NCBI GenBank assembly: GCA_949948825.1
Contig: CATLIJ010000025.1
Location: forward strand, 1-16,491
Direction of reading: 5' to 3'
Length of the DNA stretch: 16,491 nucleotides
From: an uncultured Clostridiaceae bacterium
GTDB lineage: Bacteria > Bacillota > Clostridia > Lachnospirales > Lachnospiraceae
The notes under the pieces were generated by a model. The model was given only the letters and a program-made list of their open reading frames with translations. It was not told the origin of the DNA and did not search any database. The position numbers and the translations under genes were made by a program. The first letter of the stretch is position 1, and every line of letters begins with the position of its first letter. Shown piece after piece: positions 6,863-13,232 of this stretch.

Positions 6863-8365
6863 ATGAAGGGATTTACAACCATTGATTTGGTCATTTTAGT
6901 GGTCTATCTGGCCGCAGTATTGTTTGCCGGACTGTTCTTTGCCAAGAAGGACATGAAAGGAAAAGAGTATTTTAAGGGGGATGGAACAGTCCCCTGGTGG
7001 GTGACATCTGTCTCCATATTCGCAACCCTGTTAAGCCCTATTTCCTTCCTTTCCCTGGCAGGAAATTCCTATGCAGGAACCTGGCTGATGTGGTTTGCAC
7101 AGCTGGGAATGCTTTTGGCCATTCCCCTTACCATCCGGTTTTTCCTGCCGATTTACAGCAAGCTGGACATTGATACAGCTTATCACTATCTGGAGCTGCG
7201 GTTCGGAAGCCGGGGACTTCGGGTGTTAGGTGCAGTCATGTTCATTATTTATCAGATTGGGCGGATGTCCATTATCATGTACCTTCCCTGTATGGTACTG
7301 GGAAATCTGACCGGAATCTCAGTCAATCTGCTGATTATCATTATGGGAGTGATTGCCATTATCTACTCCTACACCGGAGGCTTAAAGTCTGTTCTCTGGA
7401 CTGACTTTATCCAGGGGTCTGTTCTGTTAGTGGGAGTAACCATAGCTCTCTTCTTCCTGGTTGCCCACATTGACGGAGGCTTTGGAACGATTTTTGAAAC
7501 CTTTGGGTCAGAAGGCAAATTCCTCTCTGCGGACCAGCCGATTTTTAACATCAATCTTTTAAAAGACAGTGTATTTTTAATGATTATCGGGGCAGGCTTT
7601 AACACGATGGGTTCCTATGTATCCAGCCAGGATATTGTACAGCGGTTCACCACCACCACGGATCAGAAAAAACTGAACAAAATGATGCTGACCAACGGAG
7701 CGCTGTCTATTTTTATTGCAACTGTATTTTATCTCATTGGAACCGGACTCTATGTATTTTATAAGCAAAACGCCCTGCCGCCGGCTGCTGCTCAGGACCA
7801 GATTTTCGCTTCCTACATTGCTTTTGAGCTGCCTGTGGGAATGACCGGTCTGCTGCTTGCCGCCATCTATGCTGCTTCTCAGTCCACCCTGTCCACAGGA
7901 CTTAACTCTGTGGCTGCCAGCTGGACGCTGGATATTCAGGCACGTCTGACCAAAAAGGAATTAAGCTTTGACACACAGACAAAGATTGGCCAGTATGTAT
8001 CTTTGATTGTAGGTATTTTTGCTATTGTGGTAGCCATTGTGCTGGCCAATGGAGATATTAAATCTGCTTATGAGTGGTTCAACGGATTCATGGGACTGGT
8101 ACTTGGCATTTTGATCGGCACCTTCATTTTGGGCGCATTTACAAAGGTTGCCAATACATTTGGAGCCACGCTGGCATTCATCGCAGCCTCTGCTGTGATG
8201 GTTGGAATCAAATACTGCGCGCCAGCCGGAGCTGTCTCCATCTGGTCTTACTCCCTGATTTCCATTGCAGTATCTCTTGCAGTAGGAATCCCGGCCAGCA
8301 TCATTTCCCGGAAAATGAAGGGAGATACCTCAGCGCCAGCAAAGTATACTACCATTTACCAATAA
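6863..8365 (+). CDS. Sodium:solute symporter (SSS family), probable sialic acid transporter
   Basis: A 500-residue polytopic membrane protein with about 13 predicted hydrophobic helices, the standard size for the SSS (SLC5-like) family. Family features are an early VPWWVTSVSIFATLLSPISF segment (43-62), YSYTGGLKSVLWTDFIQG (168-185; an SSS signature region), and the pair of glycine/alanine-rich core helices around GAGFNTMGSYVSSQDIVQR and AAIYAASQSTLSTGLNS, the latter containing serine/threonine residues typical of the Na+ site. The gene lies between nanA and nanK, so the substrate is most likely N-acetylneuraminate or a derivative (2,7-anhydro-Neu5Ac is an alternative to keep open). Strong RBS GAGGAGG 7 nt before the ATG. 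I leave the symbol blank because nanT is also used for unrelated MFS transporters. Confidence 0.88.
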   Translation: MKGFTTIDLVILVVYLAAVLFAGLFFAKKDMKGKEYFKGDGTVPWWVTSVSIFATLLSPISFLSLAGNSYAGTWLMWFAQLGMLLAIPLTIRFFLPIYSKLDIDTAYHYLELRFGSRGLRVLGAVMFIIYQIGRMSIIMYLPCMVLGNLTGISVNLLIIIMGVIAIIYSYTGGLKSVLWTDFIQGSVLLVGVTIALFFLVAHIDGGFGTIFETFGSEGKFLSADQPIFNINLLKDSVFLMIIGAGFNTMGSYVSSQDIVQRFTTTTDQKKLNKMMLTNGALSIFIATVFYLIGTGLYVFYKQNALPPAAAQDQIFASYIAFELPVGMTGLLLAAIYAASQSTLSTGLNSVAASWTLDIQARLTKKELSFDTQTKIGQYVSLIVGIFAIVVAIVLANGDIKSAYEWFNGFMGLVLGILIGTFILGAFTKVANTFGATLAFIAASAVMVGIKYCAPAGAVSIWSYSLISIAVSLAVGIPASIISRKMKGDTSAPAKYTTIYQ

Positions 8366-8423
8366 GGATTCGTAACAATGTTGCTGAAAAATTTTAATAA
8401 GTATGATATGATTAGGTAGAGGC

Positions 8424-9314
8424 ATGAAAAAATATATTGCAGTTGATATTGGAGGAACCGCCATTAAATATGGGGTAATTGATGAAAAGGGTGTTTTATC
8501 CCAACGTCAGGAGATGCCTACAGAAGCTTTTTCAGGCGGTCCCTCCATCTTGAAAAAAACCATTGGCATTGTTGAAAATTTTCTCCGGGCCGAAGCTTAT
8601 GATGGAATCTGTATTTCCACAGCTGGCATGGTAGACACACAAAAAGGAGAAATCTTTCATGCTGCTTCTCTGATTCCGGAATACGCTGGCACCCGTTTTA
8701 AGGAAACCCTGGAACACACCTTTGGCATTCCCTGTGAGGTGGAAAATGATGTCAACTGTGCTGGTCTGGCCGAATACCGGTCCGGTGCCGGAAAAGGAGC
8801 AGACCCTATGCTTATGCTGACCATTGGCACGGGAATCGGCGGCTGTCTGGTCATTGACGGCAAGGTATTCCATGGCTTTGGTAATATGGCCTGCGAGATC
8901 GGTTATATGCACATGAGAGGCAGCAGCTTTCAGGCCCTGGGAGCTGCAAGCACACTGGTTAAAAAAGTCGCGGAAAAAAAGCAGCAGGAGGAAAAGGATT
9001 GGAACGGATACCGGATTTTCCAGGAAGCAGAGCTTGGTGATTCCATCTGCATATCTGCCATTGATGAGATGGCAGATATACTGGGAATGGGCATTGCCAA
9101 CATCTGCTATGTAGTCAGTCCCCGGACAGTCGTCCTGGGAGGAGGCATCATGGCACAGGAAGCTTATTTAAAGGACCGGATTTTAAATGCAGTAAAAGAA
9201 TATCTCATTGAAACCATGGCTTCCCGAATCCAGATTGCCTTTGCAAAGCATGGAAATGACGCAGGAATGCTGGGTGCCTTTTATCATTTCACCAGCCTTC
9301 GCAACAACACATAA
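8424..9314 (+). CDS. nanK: ROK-family kinase, probable N-acetylmannosamine kinase NanK
   Basis: Predicted to phosphorylate ManNAc to ManNAc-6-P with ATP. The 296-residue protein has the ASKHA phosphate-1 motif DIGGTAIKYG (8-17), the catalytic base in EVENDVNCAG (105-114, Asp109), the ROK phosphate-2 motif TIGTGIGG (133-140) and the adenosine motif VLGGGIM. Odd feature: the zinc-binding ROK signature is absent. The usual GHM histidine is Tyr161 in CEIGYMHM, and the CxCGxxGCxE segment is replaced by SSFQALGAAST, as in a subset of zinc-free ROK kinases. The start ATG has only a weak RBS (TTAGGTAGAGG) and lies 58 nt after the transporter stop. The operon position makes ManNAc the best substrate guess; glucose or another hexosamine cannot be excluded from sequence. 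Confidence 0.87.
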   Translation: MKKYIAVDIGGTAIKYGVIDEKGVLSQRQEMPTEAFSGGPSILKKTIGIVENFLRAEAYDGICISTAGMVDTQKGEIFHAASLIPEYAGTRFKETLEHTFGIPCEVENDVNCAGLAEYRSGAGKGADPMLMLTIGTGIGGCLVIDGKVFHGFGNMACEIGYMHMRGSSFQALGAASTLVKKVAEKKQQEEKDWNGYRIFQEAELGDSICISAIDEMADILGMGIANICYVVSPRTVVLGGGIMAQEAYLKDRILNAVKEYLIETMASRIQIAFAKHGNDAGMLGAFYHFTSLRNNT

Positions 9315-9370
9315 GCCTGTAAATCAAGCGCCATTATCAGCGCTCTCACACGCGAAAAGGTGGAAGATGG

Positions 9371-10189
9371 ATGGAATATTATGTAAAATCCGTAGTGCCG
9401 ATCATTAAAATGAATTATGACAATTTTACTGCTGTGGAAAAAAATATTGCTGACTTTTTTATTCAAAACCAGGAAAAAGTAGATCTGTCCTCCAAGGCCA
9501 TGGCAGACCGTCTGTTTGTATCCGAGGCATCTTTGTCCCGTTTTGCACAGAAATGCGGTTATCGGGGATACCGGGAATTTGTGTACCAGTATGAAACCAC
9601 ATTTGTGGAAAAAAAAGAATCCATGACCGGGAACACCCGAATGATTCTCAATGCTTACCAGGAGCTTTTGAATAAATCCTACAGTCTGGTAGACGAGGAG
9701 CAGATTGGCCGGATTGCACAGTATTTGGGAGATGCAAAACGGGTGATTGTCTGCGGAAGAGGCAGCTCCGGACATGCGGCAGCAGAGATGGAAATGCGGT
9801 TTATGAGGATTGGCGTGAATATTGACTCTCTCCAGGACAGCGATCTGATCCGGATGCATGCCATATTTCAGGACAGACAAAGTCTGGTATTTGGCATTAC
9901 CATCAGCGGCGATACAAAAGATGTGCTTTTTATGCTTCGGGAAGCTCACAAACGAGGCGCAAAAACCGTACTCATCACAGCCAAAAATGCAGACCGGTTT
10001 TATGAATACTGCTCAGAGGTTGTGCTGATGCCCTCCTTACGGCACTTAAACCAGGGAAATGTAATCTCTCCTCAGTTTCCGATTTTGCTCATGCTGGATA
10101 TCCTTTACTCCTGCTATTCTGAACAGGATAAAGGGAGGAAGGAGCATCTGCATGGGAATACGCTGCGGGCGTTAGAGGGGAAAAGGTAG
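9371..10189 (+). CDS. RpiR-family transcriptional regulator (probable sialic acid/ManNAc-6-P regulator)
   Basis: A 272-residue RpiR-type regulator. An N-terminal helix-turn-helix covers about residues 20-80, with LSSKAMADRLFVSEASLSRFAQKCG (39-63) as the recognition region. A sugar isomerase (SIS) domain covers about 118-250, with VIVCGRGSSGHAA (125-137) and ITISGDTKD (176-184) as phosphosugar-binding loops. RpiR regulators with this context commonly sense ManNAc-6-P or GlcNAc-6-P. It follows nanK by 56 nt and ends the contiguous nan genes, suggesting autoregulation with the operon. The start at 9371 is supported by AAGGTGG (9357-9363) 7 nt upstream; an overlapping ATG at 9367 is in another frame. 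No U-tracted terminator follows directly. Confidence 0.93.
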   Translation: MEYYVKSVVPIIKMNYDNFTAVEKNIADFFIQNQEKVDLSSKAMADRLFVSEASLSRFAQKCGYRGYREFVYQYETTFVEKKESMTGNTRMILNAYQELLNKSYSLVDEEQIGRIAQYLGDAKRVIVCGRGSSGHAAAEMEMRFMRIGVNIDSLQDSDLIRMHAIFQDRQSLVFGITISGDTKDVLFMLREAHKRGAKTVLITAKNADRFYEYCSEVVLMPSLRHLNQGNVISPQFPILLMLDILYSCYSEQDKGRKEHLHGNTLRALEGKR

Positions 10190-10221
10190 GTTTTTTATAG
10201 TGGGTCTAATTTAATAGGTTC

Positions 10222-10361
10222 GCGGCGGAGGCAATCTGGCATGGCCTGAAGACGCGCTCTCGCTCCGTTTTTCACGCAGCGGTACTAAGGCTGCAAAGTA
10301 CGCAGCCTAAGTGCCGGCGTGAAAAGAGGGTCTTCAGGCCATGCCAGATTGTCTCCGCCGC
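10222..10361 (-). repeat. Palindromic intergenic element, copy 1
   Basis: A 140-bp near-complete palindrome. The outer arms are 32 bp (10222-10253 and 10330-10361) and pair throughout, with one G-T position. They run from an outer GCGGCGGAGG to an inner GAAGAC. Inside is a 76-bp core (10254-10329) that folds again: TTTTCACGC (10269-10277) pairs with GCGTGAAAA (10317-10325), and GGCTGC (10289-10294) with GCAGCC (10302-10307) around a 7-nt loop. Read on the minus strand the core is the same as in copy 2, with 8 differences in 76 bases. The size and form recall ERIC-like palindromic repeats, but I do not recognise the family. Confidence 0.88.
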
Positions 10362-10481
10362 TGGGCTATTGGCTTGTTGTGCATTAAAAAAACTATGATA
10401 TGTTTTCCTTGTATTGTAATCAAGGGATTGTTTTTGTACTGCCTCATGTCTTTTAGAATTATGGAAATTGCCGGAAATGTA

Positions 10482-10776
10482 GCGGCAGAGGAGCAAGGGA
10501 ACGCGGGCAGACCCTCTTTTCACGTCGGTCCTTAGGCTGCGTATTTTGCAGCCTTAGGAACTGTTAAGAATTAACTTTGCATATGACGCTGGATAAATCT
10601 TTTTATGCAAGGCGGAGGAATGAGGCGTACTGGGGTACGCCGATTGACAACAACGCAGCATAAGAAGATTTAGGCAAGTCAGATGTAAAGATTAATTCTT
10701 TAACAGTTCCTTAGTACCGCAACGTGAAAAACGGAGTGAGAACGCGTCTGCCCGCGTTCCCTTGCTCCTCTGCCGC
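10482..10776 (+). repeat. Palindromic intergenic element, copy 2, split by a nested element
   Basis: The outer arms are 31 bp (10482-10512 and 10746-10776) and are perfect inverted repeats. They start with GCGGCAGAGG and end in CAGAC, but their middle differs from copy 1. The core is in two pieces, 10513-10557 (45 bp) and 10715-10745 (31 bp). Together they make the same 76-bp core as copy 1, interrupted by 157 bp. Core pairs include TTTTCACGT with ACGTGAAAA and GGCTGC (10535-10540) with GCAGCC (10548-10553). It is oriented opposite to copy 1. Its right edge lies 21 bp before the nagA RBS, so it occupies most of the nagA 5' leader or promoter region. Confidence 0.88.
10558..10709. mobile_element. 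MITE-like 152-bp foldback element nested in palindromic copy 2
   Basis: The ends GAACTGTTAA and TTAACAGTTC are inverted repeats, and the symmetry extends through most of the element: GAATTAA against TTAATTC, and TAAATCTT against AAGATTTA. The centre is a hairpin GGCGTAC (10624-10630), TGGG, GTACGCC (10635-10641). CTTAG flanks it on both sides (10553-10557 and 10710-10714), and removing the element with one CTTAG restores the uninterrupted core seen in copy 1, so this is a real insertion with a probable 5-bp target duplication. Because the terminal bases are palindrome-compatible, a longer inverted repeat with a shorter duplication is also possible. It encodes no protein and would need a transposase in trans; the IS family is not recognised. 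Confidence 0.88.
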
Positions 10777-10814
10777 GGACCTTTCTCAATTTTTTAAAAG
10801 GAGGTACTCTTTCA

Positions 10815-11963
10815 ATGATTATTAAAAACGTCCAGATTTTCACAGAAGAAAAAACATTTGTAAAAGGTGATATCTTTATTGAAAATGGTCTTTTTGTGGA
10901 TCATTCTGAGACTGGGCCGGAGATGGATGGTAAGGGGTGTTATGCAATCCCTGGATTGATTGACCTTCATCTTCATGGATGTATGGGGTTTGATTTTTGT
11001 GATGGCTCTGTGGAGGCCATTGAAAAGATTGCAGAGTATGAGGCTTCTGTGGGAGTTACTGGGATTGCCCCTGCCACTATGACTCTTCCTGTGGAGGAGC
11101 TGGAGCAGATTCTGTCCACAGCTGCTGCCTATAAAAAGGAGAGTTTGAATCAGCATTCGGAGGAAAATTCTAAACGGGCGGATCTGCTTGGCATTAATAT
11201 GGAAGGGCCGTTTATCAGCAGGGTGAAAAAGGGGGCGCAGAATCCGGATTATATCCTTCCCTGCAGTAAAGAGATCAGCCAGCGGTTTTTGGATGCCTCG
11301 GAAGGTCTGGTGAAGTTTATTGGCATTGCCCCGGAGGATAATCCGGATTTTGAAGATTTTATCTGTCAGATGAAGGATAAGGTAAATATTTCTCTTGCTC
11401 ATACCAATGCAGACTATGATACTGCTATGGCTGCTTTTCATGCAGGAGCAAATCATGCGGTTCATCTGTACAATGCCATGCCTCCCTTCTCCCACCGGGC
11501 GCCGGGAGTGATTGGCGCTGTGGCTGACTCCTCCCATGTTTATGCGGAAATAATCTGCGACGGGGTACACATTCATCCGTCTGCGGTCCGGGGAGCCTTC
11601 TCCATGATCGGAGCGGACCGGATGGTTTTGATTAGCGACAGTATGCGGGCCACAGGTATGCCGGATGGCCGGTATTCTCTGGGCGGTCTGGATGTGGATG
11701 TGAAGGGCAACCGGGCTACCTTAGCCTCTGACGGGGCTCTGGCTGGATCTGCCACCAATCTTATGGACTGTATGCGGACTGCTGTACAGGAAATGGGAAT
11801 CCCCCTGGAGACAGCTGTAGCCTGCGCAACCATCAATCCGGCTGTATGCCTTGGAGTTGACAGGCAATATGGTTCCATTTCTGCGGGCAAGCAGGCAGAT
11901 CTGGTGCTTCTGGACAAAGATCTCAAGGTTATTCAGGTGATCAAATCCGGAATTTTGAGATAG
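10815..11963 (+). CDS. nagA: N-acetylglucosamine-6-phosphate deacetylase NagA
   Basis: Hydrolyses GlcNAc-6-P to GlcN-6-P and acetate, joining sialic acid and GlcNAc breakdown. The 382-residue amidohydrolase-superfamily protein is normal in length. Metal and catalytic residues are visible: HLHG in GLIDLHLHGCMG (His52, His54), Glu130 in NMEGPFIS, His196 in LAHTNAD, His217 in HLYNAMPPFSHR, and catalytic Asp275 in LISDSMRATGMPDG. The HxH pair points to the two-metal type as in Bacillus rather than the E. coli one-metal type. The RBS AAGGAGG (10798-10804) lies 10 nt before the ATG. It is on the same strand as the nan genes but separated from rpiR by 625 bp of palindromic repeats. A terminator follows. 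Confidence 0.96.
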   Translation: MIIKNVQIFTEEKTFVKGDIFIENGLFVDHSETGPEMDGKGCYAIPGLIDLHLHGCMGFDFCDGSVEAIEKIAEYEASVGVTGIAPATMTLPVEELEQILSTAAAYKKESLNQHSEENSKRADLLGINMEGPFISRVKKGAQNPDYILPCSKEISQRFLDASEGLVKFIGIAPEDNPDFEDFICQMKDKVNISLAHTNADYDTAMAAFHAGANHAVHLYNAMPPFSHRAPGVIGAVADSSHVYAEIICDGVHIHPSAVRGAFSMIGADRMVLISDSMRATGMPDGRYSLGGLDVDVKGNRATLASDGALAGSATNLMDCMRTAVQEMGIPLETAVACATINPAVCLGVDRQYGSISAGKQADLVLLDKDLKVIQVIKSGILR

Positions 11964-12054
11964 ACAAAAGCATGTACGATTTCCTATTGATTAAGCATGG
12001 AATATTTTTCCCTGCGGGCCGCATTAGCGGCATATTCCTCTGCGTGGGCCTGTG

Positions 12055-12097
12055 TATAAAAGAAATCCCCTGCTGACAGCAGGGGATTTCTTTTATA
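12055..12097. terminator. Bidirectional intrinsic terminator between nagA and the M24 peptidase gene
   Basis: A perfect inverted repeat with 21-bp arms (12055-12075 and 12077-12097) around a single central A. The GC-rich core CCCCTGCTG/CAGCAGGGG is flanked by A-rich and T-rich outer parts, so a T-tract follows the stem on either strand. It lies 91 nt after the nagA stop and only 3 nt from the stop of the convergent peptidase gene, so it can end transcription from both sides. Confidence 0.93.
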
Positions 12098-12100
12098 GGA

Positions 12101-13177
12101 TTATTCCATCACTTCCAGCTCCTTGGACACCTGGTTCAGGCTCACAGCCCCATCTTTTGTCATCAGCATCAGATCCTCAATCCGCACTCCCAGCTCACCT
12201 GGCAGATAGATTCCCGGCTCACAGGAGAAAATCATGCCTTCTTCCACCACATCTTTGTTGATGGAGGACACATCTCCTGCATCATGGACCTCTATGCCAA
12301 TACAGTGTCCCAGTCTATGGGTAAAATTAGGACCATATCCAGCTTCCGTAATAATATCTCTGGCTGCCTTGTCAATATCGCAGAACCGCATTCCTGGCTT
12401 CATGGCTGCCTGAGCCGCCAGATTTGCCTTCTTTACAATCTCGTAAACCTCTCTTGCCTTGTCACTTACACTCTTATAGAAAAAGGTCCGGGTCATGTCA
12501 GAGCAATAGCTGTTTTTCTTGCATCCCACATCAAACAGAACACAATCTCCTGGCTTTAAAACCGTGTTGTCCGGCTTGTGATGGCCAATGGCTGCATTGG
12601 CCCCAAAGCTGACCAGTGGCCCAAAGGACGGCCCTTCGGTTCCCAGCTCCTTGTAAATGGCATTCATCTCAGATGCCACAGAAAGCTCTGTAACTCCCTC
12701 CCGAATCAGACCTTTAAACCGCTCCATGGCCTCATCATTGAGTCTGGAAGCCAGAATCATCTTTTCCTTCTCTTCCTCATCCTTCACCCGGCGGGCTTTA
12801 TCCACACACTCCGAGGCATTCTTAAAACCGCTTCCCGCTCCTAAGTCCATAAATTCCAGAAGAAACCGGGCAGCCATTTTTTTATCAATGCCCAAAGGCT
12901 TAGAATGGTCTGTATATCTGGCAATGATCTCACACCCTGGATCTGTGTCTGAAAACCACACCTTTTCCATGCCAATATCCCCATCCACAGTGAACAGCTG
13001 ATTGACAAACAGCTTGTGATTGCCGTTTTTATTCAGGTACAGGGCCAGCAGACGTTCATTGGGCAAAATCCATTTGCCTGTCAGATAATAAATGGACGGC
13101 GGGTCACTGATCAGCATCTGCTCCAGCCCCTTCTCCTCCATATTCTGAATTACCCTTGCAATTCTCTCCTCAAACAT
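12101..13177 (-). CDS. M24-family metallopeptidase (Xaa-Pro aminopeptidase/dipeptidase type)
   Basis: A 358-residue pita-bread-fold metallopeptidase, normal in length for short PepP/PepQ-like enzymes of Firmicutes. An N-terminal creatinase-like domain (about 1-128) precedes the catalytic M24 domain. The five metal ligands are present: Asp216 in LFDVGC, Asp227 in YCSDMTRTF, His291 in HRLGHCIGIEVHD, Glu320 in SCEPGIYLPG and Glu334 in VRIEDL. It removes an N-terminal residue before proline or splits Xaa-Pro dipeptides in the cytoplasm; which of the two cannot be read from the sequence. RBS AGGAGG (13185-13190) is 7 nt before the ATG. It follows the AbgT-type transporter gene by 55 nt, so both are probably one transcript: import of a small peptide-like substrate, then hydrolysis. 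Confidence 0.92.
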   Translation of the reverse strand: MFEERIARVIQNMEEKGLEQMLISDPPSIYYLTGKWILPNERLLALYLNKNGNHKLFVNQLFTVDGDIGMEKVWFSDTDPGCEIIARYTDHSKPLGIDKKMAARFLLEFMDLGAGSGFKNASECVDKARRVKDEEEKEKMILASRLNDEAMERFKGLIREGVTELSVASEMNAIYKELGTEGPSFGPLVSFGANAAIGHHKPDNTVLKPGDCVLFDVGCKKNSYCSDMTRTFFYKSVSDKAREVYEIVKKANLAAQAAMKPGMRFCDIDKAARDIITEAGYGPNFTHRLGHCIGIEVHDAGDVSSINKDVVEEGMIFSCEPGIYLPGELGVRIEDLMLMTKDGAVSLNQVSKELEVME

Positions 13178-13232
13178 GCTTCATCCTCCTCATCCATACA
13201 TTACCCAAGCACAACTGAAAATCCCTGATTGC

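Larger units (their letters stand above)
10190..10814. other. Gene-free region filled with palindromic elements
   Basis: No credible gene is present in these 625 bp. About 450 bp are two large palindromes and an element nested in one of them (separate entries). The remaining unique DNA is 10190-10221, the 120 bp between the two palindromes (10362-10481) and 10777-10814, which carries the nagA RBS. I found no convincing nagA promoter: TTGACA at 10644-10649 inside the nested element lacks a fitting -10, and TAGAAT at 10454-10459 lacks a -35 at proper spacing. nagA may depend on read-through from the nan operon. Confidence 0.75.

Noticed and set aside
9284..9949. 221-codon frame antisense to rpiR
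   Set aside because: Shadow of the rpiR coding frame; no RBS and no recognisable domain.
10222..10361. Copy 1 as the transcription terminator of rpiR
   Set aside because: The outer stem is followed by CTGGGCTATTGG, not a T-tract; T-runs are inside the core. It may still slow transcription.
10272..10535. Small open frames on both strands in the repeat region
   Set aside because: They run through the palindromic element and the spacer, lack RBSs and have no family features.
10644..10672. TTGACA in the nested element as a nagA promoter
   Set aside because: At 15-18 bp spacing only GATTTA-like sequences occur, a poor -10; kept only as a remark.
10222..10776. CRISPR array (conserved repeats with variable segments)
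   Set aside because: Only two copies, in inverted orientation, with variable segments that are self-complementary arms, and no cas genes.
10812..11576. 254-codon frame antisense to nagA
   Set aside because: Shadow of nagA, whose own motifs are complete; composition is that of a reverse-complement frame.
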